This document shows, in pieces, positions 47,864-55,378 of a DNA stretch of 64,000 bases; within the stretch, counting starts at the first letter, position 1; each line of letters starts with the position of its first letter. The notes under the pieces were generated by a model. The model worked only from the letters and a program-made list of their open reading frames with translations, ran no database searches and had not been told where the DNA came from. Made by a program: the position numbers and the translations under genes. Source of the stretch: Caulobacteraceae bacterium (lineage in GTDB: Bacteria > Pseudomonadota > Alphaproteobacteria > Caulobacterales > Caulobacteraceae); the NCBI GenBank assembly GCA_030446805.1, contig JAUJMO010000003.1:124001-188000 (forward strand). Direction: 5' to 3'.

Positions 47864-48184
47864 ATGACTGACACCACCGGCTCGAGCGGCCTCAACGACA
47901 GCGCTCTGGACGCATCCGAAATCACCCAGGGCGGCACCGCCGGCCTGTCCGGCAAGGCGTCCGACCTGAAGGCCCGCGCTCAGCAGGCGCTGGGCCAAGG
48001 CAGCGATCAGGTCCGTCTCCAGGCGATGCAGGCCAAGGACTACGCCAACCAGCAGTTCGGCCAGTATCAGCAGCAGCTGACGGACAAGATCGTCGAGAAG
48101 CCGTTGACCTCGGCCCTGGTCGCCCTGGGAGCCGGCGTGGTTCTGGGTCTGGCGCTCACCTCCGGCCGCGGCGATCGGGATTGA
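47864..48184 (+). CDS. DUF883/YqjD-like membrane-anchored protein
   Basis: 106 residues. A helical soluble part (LSGKASDLKARAQQALGQGS, YANQQFGQYQQQLTDKIVEK) ends with one membrane helix PLTSALVALGAGVVLGLALTS and a short charged tail, as in ElaB/YqjD/YgaM, which bind ribosomes at the membrane in stationary phase. An EcfG promoter precedes it. It overlaps the next gene by 4 nt. Confidence 0.8.
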   Translation: MTDTTGSSGLNDSALDASEITQGGTAGLSGKASDLKARAQQALGQGSDQVRLQAMQAKDYANQQFGQYQQQLTDKIVEKPLTSALVALGAGVVLGLALTSGRGDRD

Positions 48185-48630
48185 TCGATCGCTTGAAGAA
48201 AACGGCCGTCTTCGGGGCGGCCATGGCCGTCGCCGGCGTTTTCGCGCTGGCGGCGGCTTTTTGCGCGCTCTACGGCCTGCTCGAGTTGGTGGTGGACGGG
48301 CCCTGGGCGGCGGCCATCACCGCCCTGACCTTTGCGGCGGTGTTCGGGGTTTTCGCGCTCACGCACAAGCCGCCCAAGAGCAAGCGGTCGTCCGGTGACG
48401 ATAGCGAGCACCACGGCGCCCTGGCTGGCGCGGCGGGTGCGGTCTCGCATCTGCCTTCACAGCTGATCGCGATTGCGCGCCGCTACCCGGCCGCCGCGGT
48501 GGGCGTGGGAGCGGTCGCCGCCCTGATCGCACTGCGTCGTCCCGCCTTGATGCTCATGGCCGCCACCCATCTCCTGGGTCGCCGGAAGAAGACCCCCTGG
48601 GAACGCGCCCGGGATCTGCTGCCCTTTTAA
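48181..48630 (+). CDS. YqjE-like membrane protein
   Basis: 149 residues from TTG 48181, overlapping the preceding stop. Two close helices (AAMAVAGVFALAAAFCALYG, AAAITALTFAAVFGVFALTH), then a charged linker with KPPKSKRSSGDDSEHH, then a second hydrophobic pair (AVGVGAVAALIALRRPALML). The yqjD-yqjE order is kept from enterobacteria. Function unknown; probably a stress-induced membrane partner. Confidence 0.7.
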   Translation: MIDRLKKTAVFGAAMAVAGVFALAAAFCALYGLLELVVDGPWAAAITALTFAAVFGVFALTHKPPKSKRSSGDDSEHHGALAGAAGAVSHLPSQLIAIARRYPAAAVGVGAVAALIALRRPALMLMAATHLLGRRKKTPWERARDLLPF

Positions 48631-48654
48631 GCGGCTTTCAGCCGATCGGAAGGG

Positions 48655-48718
48655 GCGGGGCGTCTGCGCCCCGCAGAGGGGAGCGACCCCCTCCCCATAC
48701 GCTCAGCATGGGGAGGGG
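48655..48718. terminator. Two GC-rich hairpins between convergent genes
   Basis: GCGGGGC/GCCCCGC (48655-48674) and an 11-bp stem CCCCTCCCCAT/ATGGGGAGGGG (48688-48718) lie between the yqjE-like gene and sodB, which converge. There is no U-tract. They probably end both transcripts. Confidence 0.6.
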
Positions 48719-48725
48719 CGAACGT

Positions 48726-49325
48726 TCAGCCTCGCGCCTGCTCGAACAGTTGCTCGGCGTATTCCCAATTGATCAGGTGATCGAACCAAGCCTCCAGGTA
48801 CTTTGGCCGGGCGTTGCGGTAATCGATGTAGTAGCTGTGCTCCCAGACGTCGACGCCCAGGATCGGCACGCCGCCCGTGGCCAGCGGGTTCTCGCCATTG
48901 GCGGCCTTGGTCACGGCCAGCTTGCCGTCTCGCCATTCCAGCCAGGCCCAGCCTGAGCCGAACTGCGTCTTGCCGGCGTCGATAAAGGCCGCGCGGAATG
49001 CGTCCATGCCGCCCAGGTCCTGCTCGATCTGGCGCTGCAGGCCGCCGGGCGCTGCGCCGCCGCCACTCGGCTTCATCCAGTTCCAGAAATGCAGGTGGTT
49101 GTAGTACTGGCCGGCCTGGTTGAAGAGCTTGGGATCGGAGCGGAAGCTCTCCGCGACGACCTGCTCGATTGGGGCGTTCTCCAGGGGCGTGCCCGCGATC
49201 ATGGGCAGCATGGCGTCGAGATAGGCCTTGTGGTGCTTGTCATGATGGAATTCGAGCGTCTCCGCCGACATGAAGGGCTGCAGCGCGTCATAGGCGTAGG
49301 GCAGGTCGGGCAGGGTGAAGGCCAT
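48726..49325 (-). CDS. sodB: Superoxide dismutase (Fe/Mn)
   Basis: 199 residues. Metal ligands in EFHHDKHHKAYLDAMLP, YYNHLHFWNWMKP, and DVWEHSYYIDYRNARPKYL. QFGSGWAWLEWRDGKL with Gln in the second shell suggests the Fe type, but metal cannot be settled from sequence. No signal peptide, so cytoplasmic. ATG 49325 with AGGAGA upstream. Confidence 0.96.
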   Translation of the reverse strand: MAFTLPDLPYAYDALQPFMSAETLEFHHDKHHKAYLDAMLPMIAGTPLENAPIEQVVAESFRSDPKLFNQAGQYYNHLHFWNWMKPSGGGAAPGGLQRQIEQDLGGMDAFRAAFIDAGKTQFGSGWAWLEWRDGKLAVTKAANGENPLATGGVPILGVDVWEHSYYIDYRNARPKYLEAWFDHLINWEYAEQLFEQARG

Positions 49326-49391
49326 CGCGTTCTCCTTGGATGCGGGTCGGAAGCTTAACTGCGGACGGCTCGGTGCGAGCGCAAGGCGACC

Positions 49392-50342
49392 TCAGACCCC
49401 GGTCGGCTCCCTAGGCGCGGTCTCCGCGACCGCCGGCGCGGCCTGGGCCGCCGCGATCTCGGGCGGGGTGGTCTCGTGGCGCGTGGGGTCGAGCGCAGGC
49501 AGGCCCTCGGGCGTGGCGAGCTCCGGCTCGTTGTGGCGCTCTTTCAAGGGAGCGAACGGCTTGCGCCGCTTCAAGGCCCAGCTCCGGCCTGGGCAAATCC
49601 GTCCCCCGTCGCAGTCCATGGCCTGAACGCGAATCTCGGCCGGGTCGGCCTCGATCACGCCGAAGCTCAACGGAACTCCACGGCGGCGTGTGGACAGGGT
49701 GCCCGCGCCCACCCCATGGGTGCGCTCGTCCACGACCGGATAGGTGGCCGCGAACGGGTAGTGAAAGTGCCCGCCGAGCACCAGGTCGATCCGATGCTCG
49801 GCCAGGATGGCGGCGGCCTGCTTGCCGCGCGTGACGTCGCCGGTGATGGGCTCGCCCAGAACCTCCATGAGCGGATGGTGGCACACGATCACCTGCAGGG
49901 TGTCGTCGGAGCAGTCGTTCAACGCCTCGGCCGCCGCGCGGAAGTCCTGGAGGTCGGCCCGCCCCTTGGACCAGTTCCTCCGCATCTGGATGCCGCGCGC
50001 GGTGTTCAGGGTGCGCACAGCCAGGCCCGGGCTGCGGTGCTCCTGCCCCTCCACGGGCCCGATCCAGTGCTTGAACCGGCCCCACGGCTTCAGGATGCGC
50101 ATGGGCACGTTGTAATAGGTGGTGTCGTGATTGCCCGCACAGGTGATCACCGGCCCGGGCAGGCGCTTCAACCATGCGGCCGCAGCTTCGAACTCCGCGG
50201 GGACGCCCGTTTGAGTGAGGTCGCCGGAGATCACCGTCAGGTCGTGGGCGTTCTCCTGGGCGTAGGCGGTCGCCGCCTCGACGGCGCGGGCATCCTCCGT
50301 GCCGAAGTGCACGTCGGTGAAATGCAGGATGCGCACGGTCAC
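49392..50342 (-). CDS. Metallophosphoesterase (3',5'-cyclic-nucleotide/Mre11-like fold)
   Basis: 316 residues. Motifs in order: HFTDVHFG (D-x-H), ISGDLTQTG (GDx), CAGNHDT (GNHD), VCHHPLME and GGHFHY. GTG start at 50342, 10 bp after the DAG kinase-like gene. The last 45 residues are an Ala/Pro/Thr-rich tail. Its pairing with a lipid kinase suggests a lipid or pyrophosphate substrate, as in UDP-diacylglucosamine hydrolases, but this is inference. Confidence 0.85.
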   Translation of the reverse strand: MTVRILHFTDVHFGTEDARAVEAATAYAQENAHDLTVISGDLTQTGVPAEFEAAAAWLKRLPGPVITCAGNHDTTYYNVPMRILKPWGRFKHWIGPVEGQEHRSPGLAVRTLNTARGIQMRRNWSKGRADLQDFRAAAEALNDCSDDTLQVIVCHHPLMEVLGEPITGDVTRGKQAAAILAEHRIDLVLGGHFHYPFAATYPVVDERTHGVGAGTLSTRRRGVPLSFGVIEADPAEIRVQAMDCDGGRICPGRSWALKRRKPFAPLKERHNEPELATPEGLPALDPTRHETTPPEIAAAQAAPAVAETAPREPTGV

Positions 50343-50352
50343 GGGTTGGGTC

Positions 50353-51282
50353 TCAGACTCGGGGCTCGCCCACGTCGCGCCGGGGCTCGAGCGCCCGGAA
50401 CGCCTGGGGAATGAAACGGATGGAGGCCGGCGAGCTCAACCGGATCGGCTCGCCGTCGAGGATGGCCGGGATGGTGCGGCGGGCGTAGACCTCACCGTGC
50501 TGAACGTGGCGCACGCTCACGGCCGGATCGTTGCGCCACTCGCCCCACATGGTGCGGAAGCCCAGTCGAAAGGCTTCGATGGCGTTGGCGGGATCGACCA
50601 CGGCGGCCTCCAGCGCGGTCTGCTCGTCCATGGCCTTTGAGATCAGGGGACAGAGAAGCGACAGGGCCTCCGCCTTTTCCACGGGTCCGCCGTTCAGGGC
50701 GAACCGGAGGCGTCCGTGAAAGGCGCGTCGGGCGGCGCGCAGGCTCCTGCGGGCGGCCGTGAGCACCTGCCGCTCCCGCACCGCCTCGCGCGCTTCGGCC
50801 CACAGCGCCGGCGCGCCCAGGATGGCGGCGACATAGAAGGTGCGTCCGCTGACCTCGCCGCCGGAGACGACGCGCACCACGGGATCGGCGAGAGCGCAGC
50901 GAAGGGAGTCCTGCCAGCTCCGGTCGCCGTAAAAAGCCTTGGGCAGCATGTTCATCGTGCCGCCGGGCAGGGTGGAGACCACCGGGCCCTCCGGTCCGCA
51001 GAGCGAAGCGGCCAGGCGCGCCGTCCCGTCCCCCGCCAGAACGATCACCAGATCGGGCTTGGCGGCCACCGCTGCGCGCACCGCGGCCTCGATGCCGGAG
51101 GGCGGCACGTCGCGGACATTGACCTCCAGCCCGTGCTCGCGGACGATGGCCTCCAGTTCGGCTGCGGCGCCGGGACCCGTGGAGCCGGAGGCTTGATTGA
51201 TCACGGCCTCGGCCGTGCGGAAGCGCGCCGGTTCCGCCTGCGGTTCCTCTTTCGCAATCAGAAGCGCGCCGGCGTCATCCAT
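50353..51282 (-). CDS. Diacylglycerol kinase-family lipid kinase
   Basis: 309 residues. AEAVINQASGSTGPGAAAEL, the G-x-GDGT nucleotide motif in IVLAGDGTARLAASL, and STLPGGTMNMLPKAFYG identify the DAG kinase catalytic domain; RRTIPAILDGEPIRLSSPASI is the conserved C-terminal beta-domain. An exact EcfG promoter ends only 9 nt before ATG 51282, so the mRNA is nearly leaderless or an internal start is used. Confidence 0.85.
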   Translation of the reverse strand: MDDAGALLIAKEEPQAEPARFRTAEAVINQASGSTGPGAAAELEAIVREHGLEVNVRDVPPSGIEAAVRAAVAAKPDLVIVLAGDGTARLAASLCGPEGPVVSTLPGGTMNMLPKAFYGDRSWQDSLRCALADPVVRVVSGGEVSGRTFYVAAILGAPALWAEAREAVRERQVLTAARRSLRAARRAFHGRLRFALNGGPVEKAEALSLLCPLISKAMDEQTALEAAVVDPANAIEAFRLGFRTMWGEWRNDPAVSVRHVQHGEVYARRTIPAILDGEPIRLSSPASIRFIPQAFRALEPRRDVGEPRV

Positions 51283-51291
51283 CTGTCCGGG

Positions 51292-51316
51292 AACGTAGGC
51301 TGACGGGCGCGGTTCC
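51292..51316 (-). promoter_or_regulatory. EcfG-type promoter of the DAG kinase/phosphoesterase pair
   Basis: On the minus strand GGAAC (51316-51312), 16-nt spacer, CGTT (51295-51292). Exact consensus. It lies unusually close to the start codon at 51282. Confidence 0.7.
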
Positions 51317-51333
51317 GCCCGCCGCGCGCCCGA

Positions 51334-51780
51334 TCAGGGTCGTTGCTGCGCCGGCCGAGCCTGGCCGCCGCCTTCGCCCACCTGCTCCACCTGCCGACCG
51401 GCGTCCTGAAGGCCTTCGCCCGCCTCGTCGGCGACCTCGCGGCTGACCTCGGCCGCCTCCTGCTGCGCGCGGGTGGTCACCTGGTCCAGATCGCGCCCCG
51501 TCTCGGTGAAGGAGCCGCCATTGTAGATGTACAGTCCGATCACAGCCAGGCCGAAGATCGCCGCTAAAGCGATCAGCAGGGTCAGCAGCGGGCTCCGCTT
51601 GTGCCGGGCCCGCTCGTCGGCGCGCCCGCGCTCATAGGCGTCCTTGCGCACCTCCTTGGTCAGGCCCGGATCGGGCGCCGCGTGCGCCACGCGCTCATGC
51701 GACGTGCGATCAGCGGCGTCGACGTGCCCGTCGTGGTTGCGGTCGCGCCTCGCATCCTTGGGGTCGTAGCCGGTGGCCAT
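51334..51780 (-). CDS. Single-pass membrane protein with an EF-hand-like loop
   Basis: 148 residues. DRNHDGHVDAAD near residue 13 resembles a calcium-binding EF-hand loop. A charged segment precedes one membrane helix (SPLLTLLIALAAIFGLAVIGLYIY), then a coiled-coil-like Gln/Glu/Ala-rich part (VTTRAQQEAAEVSREVADEA). An exact EcfG promoter lies 30 bp upstream. Unknown function. Confidence 0.75.
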   Translation of the reverse strand: MATGYDPKDARRDRNHDGHVDAADRTSHERVAHAAPDPGLTKEVRKDAYERGRADERARHKRSPLLTLLIALAAIFGLAVIGLYIYNGGSFTETGRDLDQVTTRAQQEAAEVSREVADEAGEGLQDAGRQVEQVGEGGGQARPAQQRP

Positions 51781-51809
51781 GCGGTTCTCCGAGCGTGTTC
51801 GCCGAGCGT

Positions 51810-51835
51810 AACGGCAAAGCTAGGCCGGGGGTTCC
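51810..51835 (-). promoter_or_regulatory. EcfG-type promoter of the EF-hand-like membrane protein
   Basis: Minus strand: GGAAC (51835-51831), 17-nt spacer, CGTT (51813-51810). It is back to back with the plus-strand promoter at 51886-51910. Confidence 0.72.
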
Positions 51836-51885
51836 GAGCCTGTGGCCGTTCAGCCACGGGTCACCTCGGCCCGGGCAGGGTGGGG

Positions 51886-51910
51886 GGAACCTCGCTCAAC
51901 CGGGGCCGTT
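51886..51910 (+). promoter_or_regulatory. EcfG-type promoter of the glycine-zipper gene
   Basis: GGAAC (51886-51890), 16-nt spacer, CGTT (51907-51910), 37 bp before the start codon at 51947. Confidence 0.75.
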
Positions 51911-51946
51911 GTGTCGGCTCAGGGGCGGGTCAATAGGAGAGCCGAA

Positions 51947-52288
51947 ATGAAGACGACGATTATCGCCCTCGCCGGCGCCGGCCTGATCGCCGCCGGCTGC
52001 ACCGCCACAGGCAATGTTGAACGCAACGCCGCCGGCGGCGCCGCCCTGGGCGCCATCGCCGGGGCCGTGATCGGCAACAACGTGGGTGGTGAGAGCGCCG
52101 CCACGGGCGCCGCGATCGGCGCGGCTATCGGCGGTTCGGCCGGAGCCATCCGGGGTTGCCGTCAGGACGGCAGCTGCGGCGCCAACAGCACCAGCCGTCG
52201 CCAGTACTACGATCAGCGCGTGGGCCGCTATTACTATTACGACCAGCGCACGGGCCGCTACTACTGGGAGAACGGTGAGCCGCGCTAA
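51947..52288 (+). CDS. Glycine-zipper lipoprotein (YMGG-like)
   Basis: 113 residues. Signal with lipobox AAGC (IALAGAGLIAAGC), then a glycine zipper AAGGAALGAIAGAVIGNNVG and ATGAAIGAAIGGSAGAIRGC, and a Tyr-rich tail with repeats of YDQRxGRYYYYD. Likely anchored in the outer membrane. AGGAGA before ATG 51947. EcfG promoter upstream, strong terminator downstream. Confidence 0.85.
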   Translation: MKTTIIALAGAGLIAAGCTATGNVERNAAGGAALGAIAGAVIGNNVGGESAATGAAIGAAIGGSAGAIRGCRQDGSCGANSTSRRQYYDQRVGRYYYYDQRTGRYYWENGEPR

Positions 52289-52330
52289 GCCGCAAGCCCG
52301 GCAGGGCCTCGGAAAGGCGTTTGATTTCGG

Positions 52331-52363
52331 GGCGGCCGGCGTGAGAACGTCGGCCGCCTTTTT
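52331..52363 (+). terminator. Factor-independent terminator after the glycine-zipper gene
   Basis: GGCGGCCGGCG (52331-52341) pairs with CGTCGGCCGCC (52348-52358) with one G-U pair, followed by TTTTT. It ends 20 bp before the OmpA-like gene, which must have a promoter inside or depend on read-through. Confidence 0.85.
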
Positions 52364-52382
52364 CGCAAGCGGGACAGCTCCA

Positions 52383-52856
52383 ATGCGTCAGACCACCATC
52401 GCCATTCTTCTCGCTGCGGCCACAGGGCTGGGCGCCTGCACCACGGTCAACGAGGGGGTCCGCCGGGTCACGGGCCGCAGCGCCGTCGTGACCGCGCCGG
52501 TGTGCCAGGACTTCGCCTTTCCATTGTATTTCCGCACGGGGTCCGAGCAGTTGACCCCCGAGGGGCTACAGGTGATCGATAACTATTCGTCGCGGGTGCG
52601 CGCCTGCCCCGTCGCGGAGCTGCGCGTCACCGGCCTGGCCGATGCGGAGGGCGGGGCGGTGTCGAACCTCGAGCTCTCCCAGCGGCGGGCCACGGCCGTG
52701 GCTCAGATCCTGGCCGCCCGCGGCTATCCCACGCCGACCTTCGAGGTGGGGGCTCAGGGCGAGGCCGGTGCGGCCACCGCGGCGGGGCGGACGGAGCCCC
52801 TGCGCCGCCGCGCGGAGGTCAGCGTCCGCTTCGCCACGCCCACGCCGGCCTCCTAG
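52383..52856 (+). CDS. OmpA-family peptidoglycan-binding lipoprotein
   Basis: 157 residues. Lipobox LGAC (AAATGLGACTT). The OmpA_C-like domain is seen in FPLYFRTGSEQLTPEGLQVIDNYSSRVR, LRVTGLADAEGGAVSNLELSQRRATAVAQIL (the usual 'GHTD...N..LS..RA..V' pattern; His and Thr replaced) and GRTEPLRRRAEVSV. It probably tethers the outer membrane to peptidoglycan. Confidence 0.85.
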   Translation: MRQTTIAILLAAATGLGACTTVNEGVRRVTGRSAVVTAPVCQDFAFPLYFRTGSEQLTPEGLQVIDNYSSRVRACPVAELRVTGLADAEGGAVSNLELSQRRATAVAQILAARGYPTPTFEVGAQGEAGAATAAGRTEPLRRRAEVSVRFATPTPAS

Positions 52857-52873
52857 CGTCGGGCGCACACGAA

Positions 52874-52903
52874 AACGCCGGCCTGGAGGTCCAGGCCGGC
52901 GTT
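52874..52903. terminator. Terminator between OmpA-like and CsbD genes
   Basis: A perfect 13-bp stem AACGCCGGCCTGG/CCAGGCCGGCGTT with loop AGGT, followed by CTCTCTC. It lies between convergent genes, so it likely works in both directions. Confidence 0.8.
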
Positions 52904-52924
52904 CTCTCTCAAAGCTGCGCGAGT

Positions 52925-53224
52925 CTAGCGGCGGCGGCGGGTCAGCAGGAAGGTCACCGCGGCCAGACCCAGCATGGTGGCCACCGGCTTGTCGCGCGCC
53001 ACGCCCAAGGCCTTGCGCGCCTGCGGCCGGACGCCTTCCGGTACGCGGTCCACCTGTCCGTCCAAGGCGTCCACCGCCCGGCCGAAGGCGCTGAGCAGGG
53101 CGCCCTTGGCTTGCTTGAACTGGCCCTCGACTTGGCTCTTGCCGTCGCCCGTCAGGCGGCCGAAGCCCTCCTGCAGCCGTCCCGCAACCTGATTGCCGCC
53201 GCCTTCGATACGTTGTTCGGTCAT
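52925..53224 (-). CDS. CsbD-like stress protein with membrane tail
   Basis: 99 residues. IEGGGNQVAGRLQEGFGRLTGDGKSQVEGQFKQAKG is the CsbD pattern (x-G-x2-x2-G-K-x2-G... repeated). Unlike plain CsbD, a C-terminal helix DKPVATMLGLAAVTFLLTRRRR would anchor it in the membrane. A near-EcfG promoter lies upstream. CsbD proteins are general-stress induced. Confidence 0.82.
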   Translation of the reverse strand: MTEQRIEGGGNQVAGRLQEGFGRLTGDGKSQVEGQFKQAKGALLSAFGRAVDALDGQVDRVPEGVRPQARKALGVARDKPVATMLGLAAVTFLLTRRRR

Positions 53225-53247
53225 GAGGTGATCCTTTCGGCGCAAAC

Positions 53248-53272
53248 AACCATCGAGGGCCGAGGTCGTTCC
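53248..53272 (-). promoter_or_regulatory. Near-match EcfG promoter of the CsbD-like gene
   Basis: Minus strand: GGAAC (53272-53268), 16-nt spacer, GGTT (53251-53248) where CGTT is expected. It lies 23 bp before the start codon. Confidence 0.45.
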
Positions 53273-53341
53273 CGAGGCGGCTCCGCTTGCCAGGCGCCCC
53301 CCTGCCCGGCCTAGAACCGCCGTCCGCCTCACAGGTCCCTC

Positions 53342-54400
53342 ATGACGCACACCCACGGTTACGCGGCCTTCGACCCCCAGTCGCCGCTCGGCCCCTACGA
53401 CTTCGAGCGACGCACGCCCGGGCCGCGGGACGTGAGCATCGAGATCCTGTTCTGCGGCGTCTGCCACTCCGACCTGCACACGGCCCGCAGCGAGTGGGGC
53501 GGCGCCAAATATCCGGTCGTGCCCGGCCACGAGATCGTGGGCCGCGTGACCGCCGTCGGGTCCGAGGTCACGCGCTACCGCGAAGGCGAGCTGGTGGGCG
53601 TGGGCTGCATGGTGGACTCCTGCCAGCACTGCGCCGGCTGCGACGAGGGGCTGGAGCAGTACTGCCTGAACGGCTTCACGGGCACCTATGACGGGATCGA
53701 AAAGGAGACGGGCCGGACCACCCAGGGCGGCTATTCCGACAGGATCGTGGTGGACGAGCGGTTCGTGTTGCGGATCCCCGAGGGCATGGACCCGGCTGCG
53801 GCGGCGCCCCTGCTCTGCGCCGGCATCACGACCTATTCGCCCCTGCGCCGCTGGAAGGTGGGCCCGGGCAGCAAGGTGGGCGTGGTGGGCCTGGGAGGGC
53901 TTGGCCACATGGCGCTGAAGTTGGCCCGCGCCATGGGCGCGGAGGTGGTGCTGTTCACCACCTCTCCGGGCAAGCGCGACGACGCGCTGCGCCTGGGCGC
54001 GCACGATGTGGTGGTCTCACGCGAGCGCGAGCAGATGGCCCGCCACGCCGCCAGCCTCGACCTGATCGTGAACACCGTGGCCGCGCCCCACAATCTGGAT
54101 CCCTTTCTGTCGCTGCTGAAGCGGGACGGAACGATGGTCCTGGTAGGCGCCCCGGCCGAGCCCCACCCCTCGCCTGCGGTGTTCAATCTCATTCTGCAGC
54201 GGCGCAGCCTGGCGGGGTCGCTGATCGGCGGCATCGCCGAAACCCAGGAGATGCTCGACTTCTGCGCGCAGCACCGCATCGTCTCCGATATCGAGACCAT
54301 TCCGATCCAGGCGATCAACGAGGCCTATGAGCGGATGCTCAAGGGGGACGTGAAGTACCGTTTCGTGATCGATCTGCGGTCCTTGGAGGCCGCGGCCTAA
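53342..54400 (+). CDS. Zinc-dependent alcohol dehydrogenase (YahK/CAD-like)
   Basis: 352 residues. Catalytic zinc site CGVCHSDLHTARSEWGG and GHEIVGRVTAVG; structural zinc in SCQHCAGCDEGLEQYC; cofactor motif VGLGGLGHMALKLARAMGAEV; GTMVLVGAPAEP. This is the cinnamyl alcohol dehydrogenase-like group that reduces many aldehydes with NADPH. Its divergent neighbour is csbD; it may serve aldehyde detoxification. Confidence 0.93.
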   Translation: MTHTHGYAAFDPQSPLGPYDFERRTPGPRDVSIEILFCGVCHSDLHTARSEWGGAKYPVVPGHEIVGRVTAVGSEVTRYREGELVGVGCMVDSCQHCAGCDEGLEQYCLNGFTGTYDGIEKETGRTTQGGYSDRIVVDERFVLRIPEGMDPAAAAPLLCAGITTYSPLRRWKVGPGSKVGVVGLGGLGHMALKLARAMGAEVVLFTTSPGKRDDALRLGAHDVVVSREREQMARHAASLDLIVNTVAAPHNLDPFLSLLKRDGTMVLVGAPAEPHPSPAVFNLILQRRSLAGSLIGGIAETQEMLDFCAQHRIVSDIETIPIQAINEAYERMLKGDVKYRFVIDLRSLEAAA

Positions 54401-54727
54401 GCTAAGCGCGCCGCCGAGGCTGCGAGCGAATCCAAGCCGGGCGCCCTGAGGGTATGCCGACCGGAGCGCGGAGGCGGGCCCGAAGGAAGGGCTCTCTCTG
54501 ATGGCCGGGTCCACGCTCCTGTGCGCACGCTCGCGCGGCAGCCGGAGCGCCCAGCGTGCGCCGCCGGGCTCGGGCCCCGGGTGGCCTGCCGGCGCTGGCG
54601 GCGTCATTGCAGCGCAAAGGCAGCCGTAGAGCCGATCGCGACGCGGGGCCGGGGTGTTGCGCCGGGAGCTTGAGTTGGGGATGAGGGCAGGCCGCGCGCC
54701 ACGCGACCCGCCCGAACCTGGCGGTGG
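54401..54727. other. Gene-free stretch after the alcohol dehydrogenase
   Basis: 327 bp of very GC-rich sequence between convergent genes. Reading frames on both strands are open but Arg/Pro/Ala-rich and look like shadows. Several self-complementary segments occur, none a clear terminator. Nothing else is recognised. Confidence 0.4.
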
Positions 54728-55378
54728 TTAGACAGCGTTCCAGCGGTTCACCGCCAGTTGGCGGCCGCCCCAGCTCAAGCTTTGCGGAGCCTCGGCCGAA
54801 GGGTCGAAGATGCGCACATTGAGCAAGGCGCCGTAGCCGCCGGACTGCTGGGGATCGATCCACCAGCCGGCGCTGGCGTCCCACAGCTTGACCTCGTCGC
54901 CGTCCACAGTGACCGCGCAGCCTTCGTGATAGATCACATCGCCGTCGATCCAGCCGGCGGGGACCTGGTCCTCGCCCCATTTGTGGCCCCAGTGGCGCGT
55001 CGCGTCCTCGCTGAACTGCTGGACGAACTGCGCCGGGCGGCTTTGCACGCCGCGCGCGGTGAACAGCTCTTGCGAGATCGCCTGGTGGGCGCCGCAGTCC
55101 AGCTTCTTGCGGCCAACCGCCTCGCACCAGTGCATGGGCCAAGGCGACGGTCCCCAGGGGTATTTTTTCGGCAGCCAGCGCGGGCCGGTCAGGGCCGCAG
55201 CGTCGCCCAGCTGGGAGAAGTCGTTGGCCAGCATCCACTCACGTGCAATCTCGCAGCAGGCCTGGCCGTGATGGGAGATGGTGGACGCCGGCCAGCTGTC
55301 CCACTTTGCGGTGCAGGAGGTGACCTCCGGGACCTCGGTCGCCTGGACGGCGCGGGTCTCAACCTCGGCCAAATACAT
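54728..55378 (-). CDS. Unknown protein with a possible transglutaminase-like Cys-His-Asp triad
   Basis: 216 residues from ATG 55378, overlapping the upstream fusion gene by 20 bp. No family is recognised with certainty. A candidate triad is Cys95 (LDCGAHQAISQELFTARG), His151 (DVIYHEGCAVTVDGDEV) and Asp167 (KLWDASAGWW), in the order and rough spacing of transglutaminase-like or papain-like enzymes. Trp is frequent (GPRWLPKKYPWGPSPWPMHW). No signal peptide. The coupling implies it acts on a substrate or product of the fusion enzyme. Confidence 0.6.
   Translation of the reverse strand: MYLAEVETRAVQATEVPEVTSCTAKWDSWPASTISHHGQACCEIAREWMLANDFSQLGDAAALTGPRWLPKKYPWGPSPWPMHWCEAVGRKKLDCGAHQAISQELFTARGVQSRPAQFVQQFSEDATRHWGHKWGEDQVPAGWIDGDVIYHEGCAVTVDGDEVKLWDASAGWWIDPQQSGGYGALLNVRIFDPSAEAPQSLSWGGRQLAVNRWNAV

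Noticed and set aside
54401-54727. A hidden gene or pseudogene between the alcohol dehydrogenase and the 216-residue protein
   Set aside because: Both strands carry only Arg/Pro/Ala-rich shadow frames with no family resemblance.
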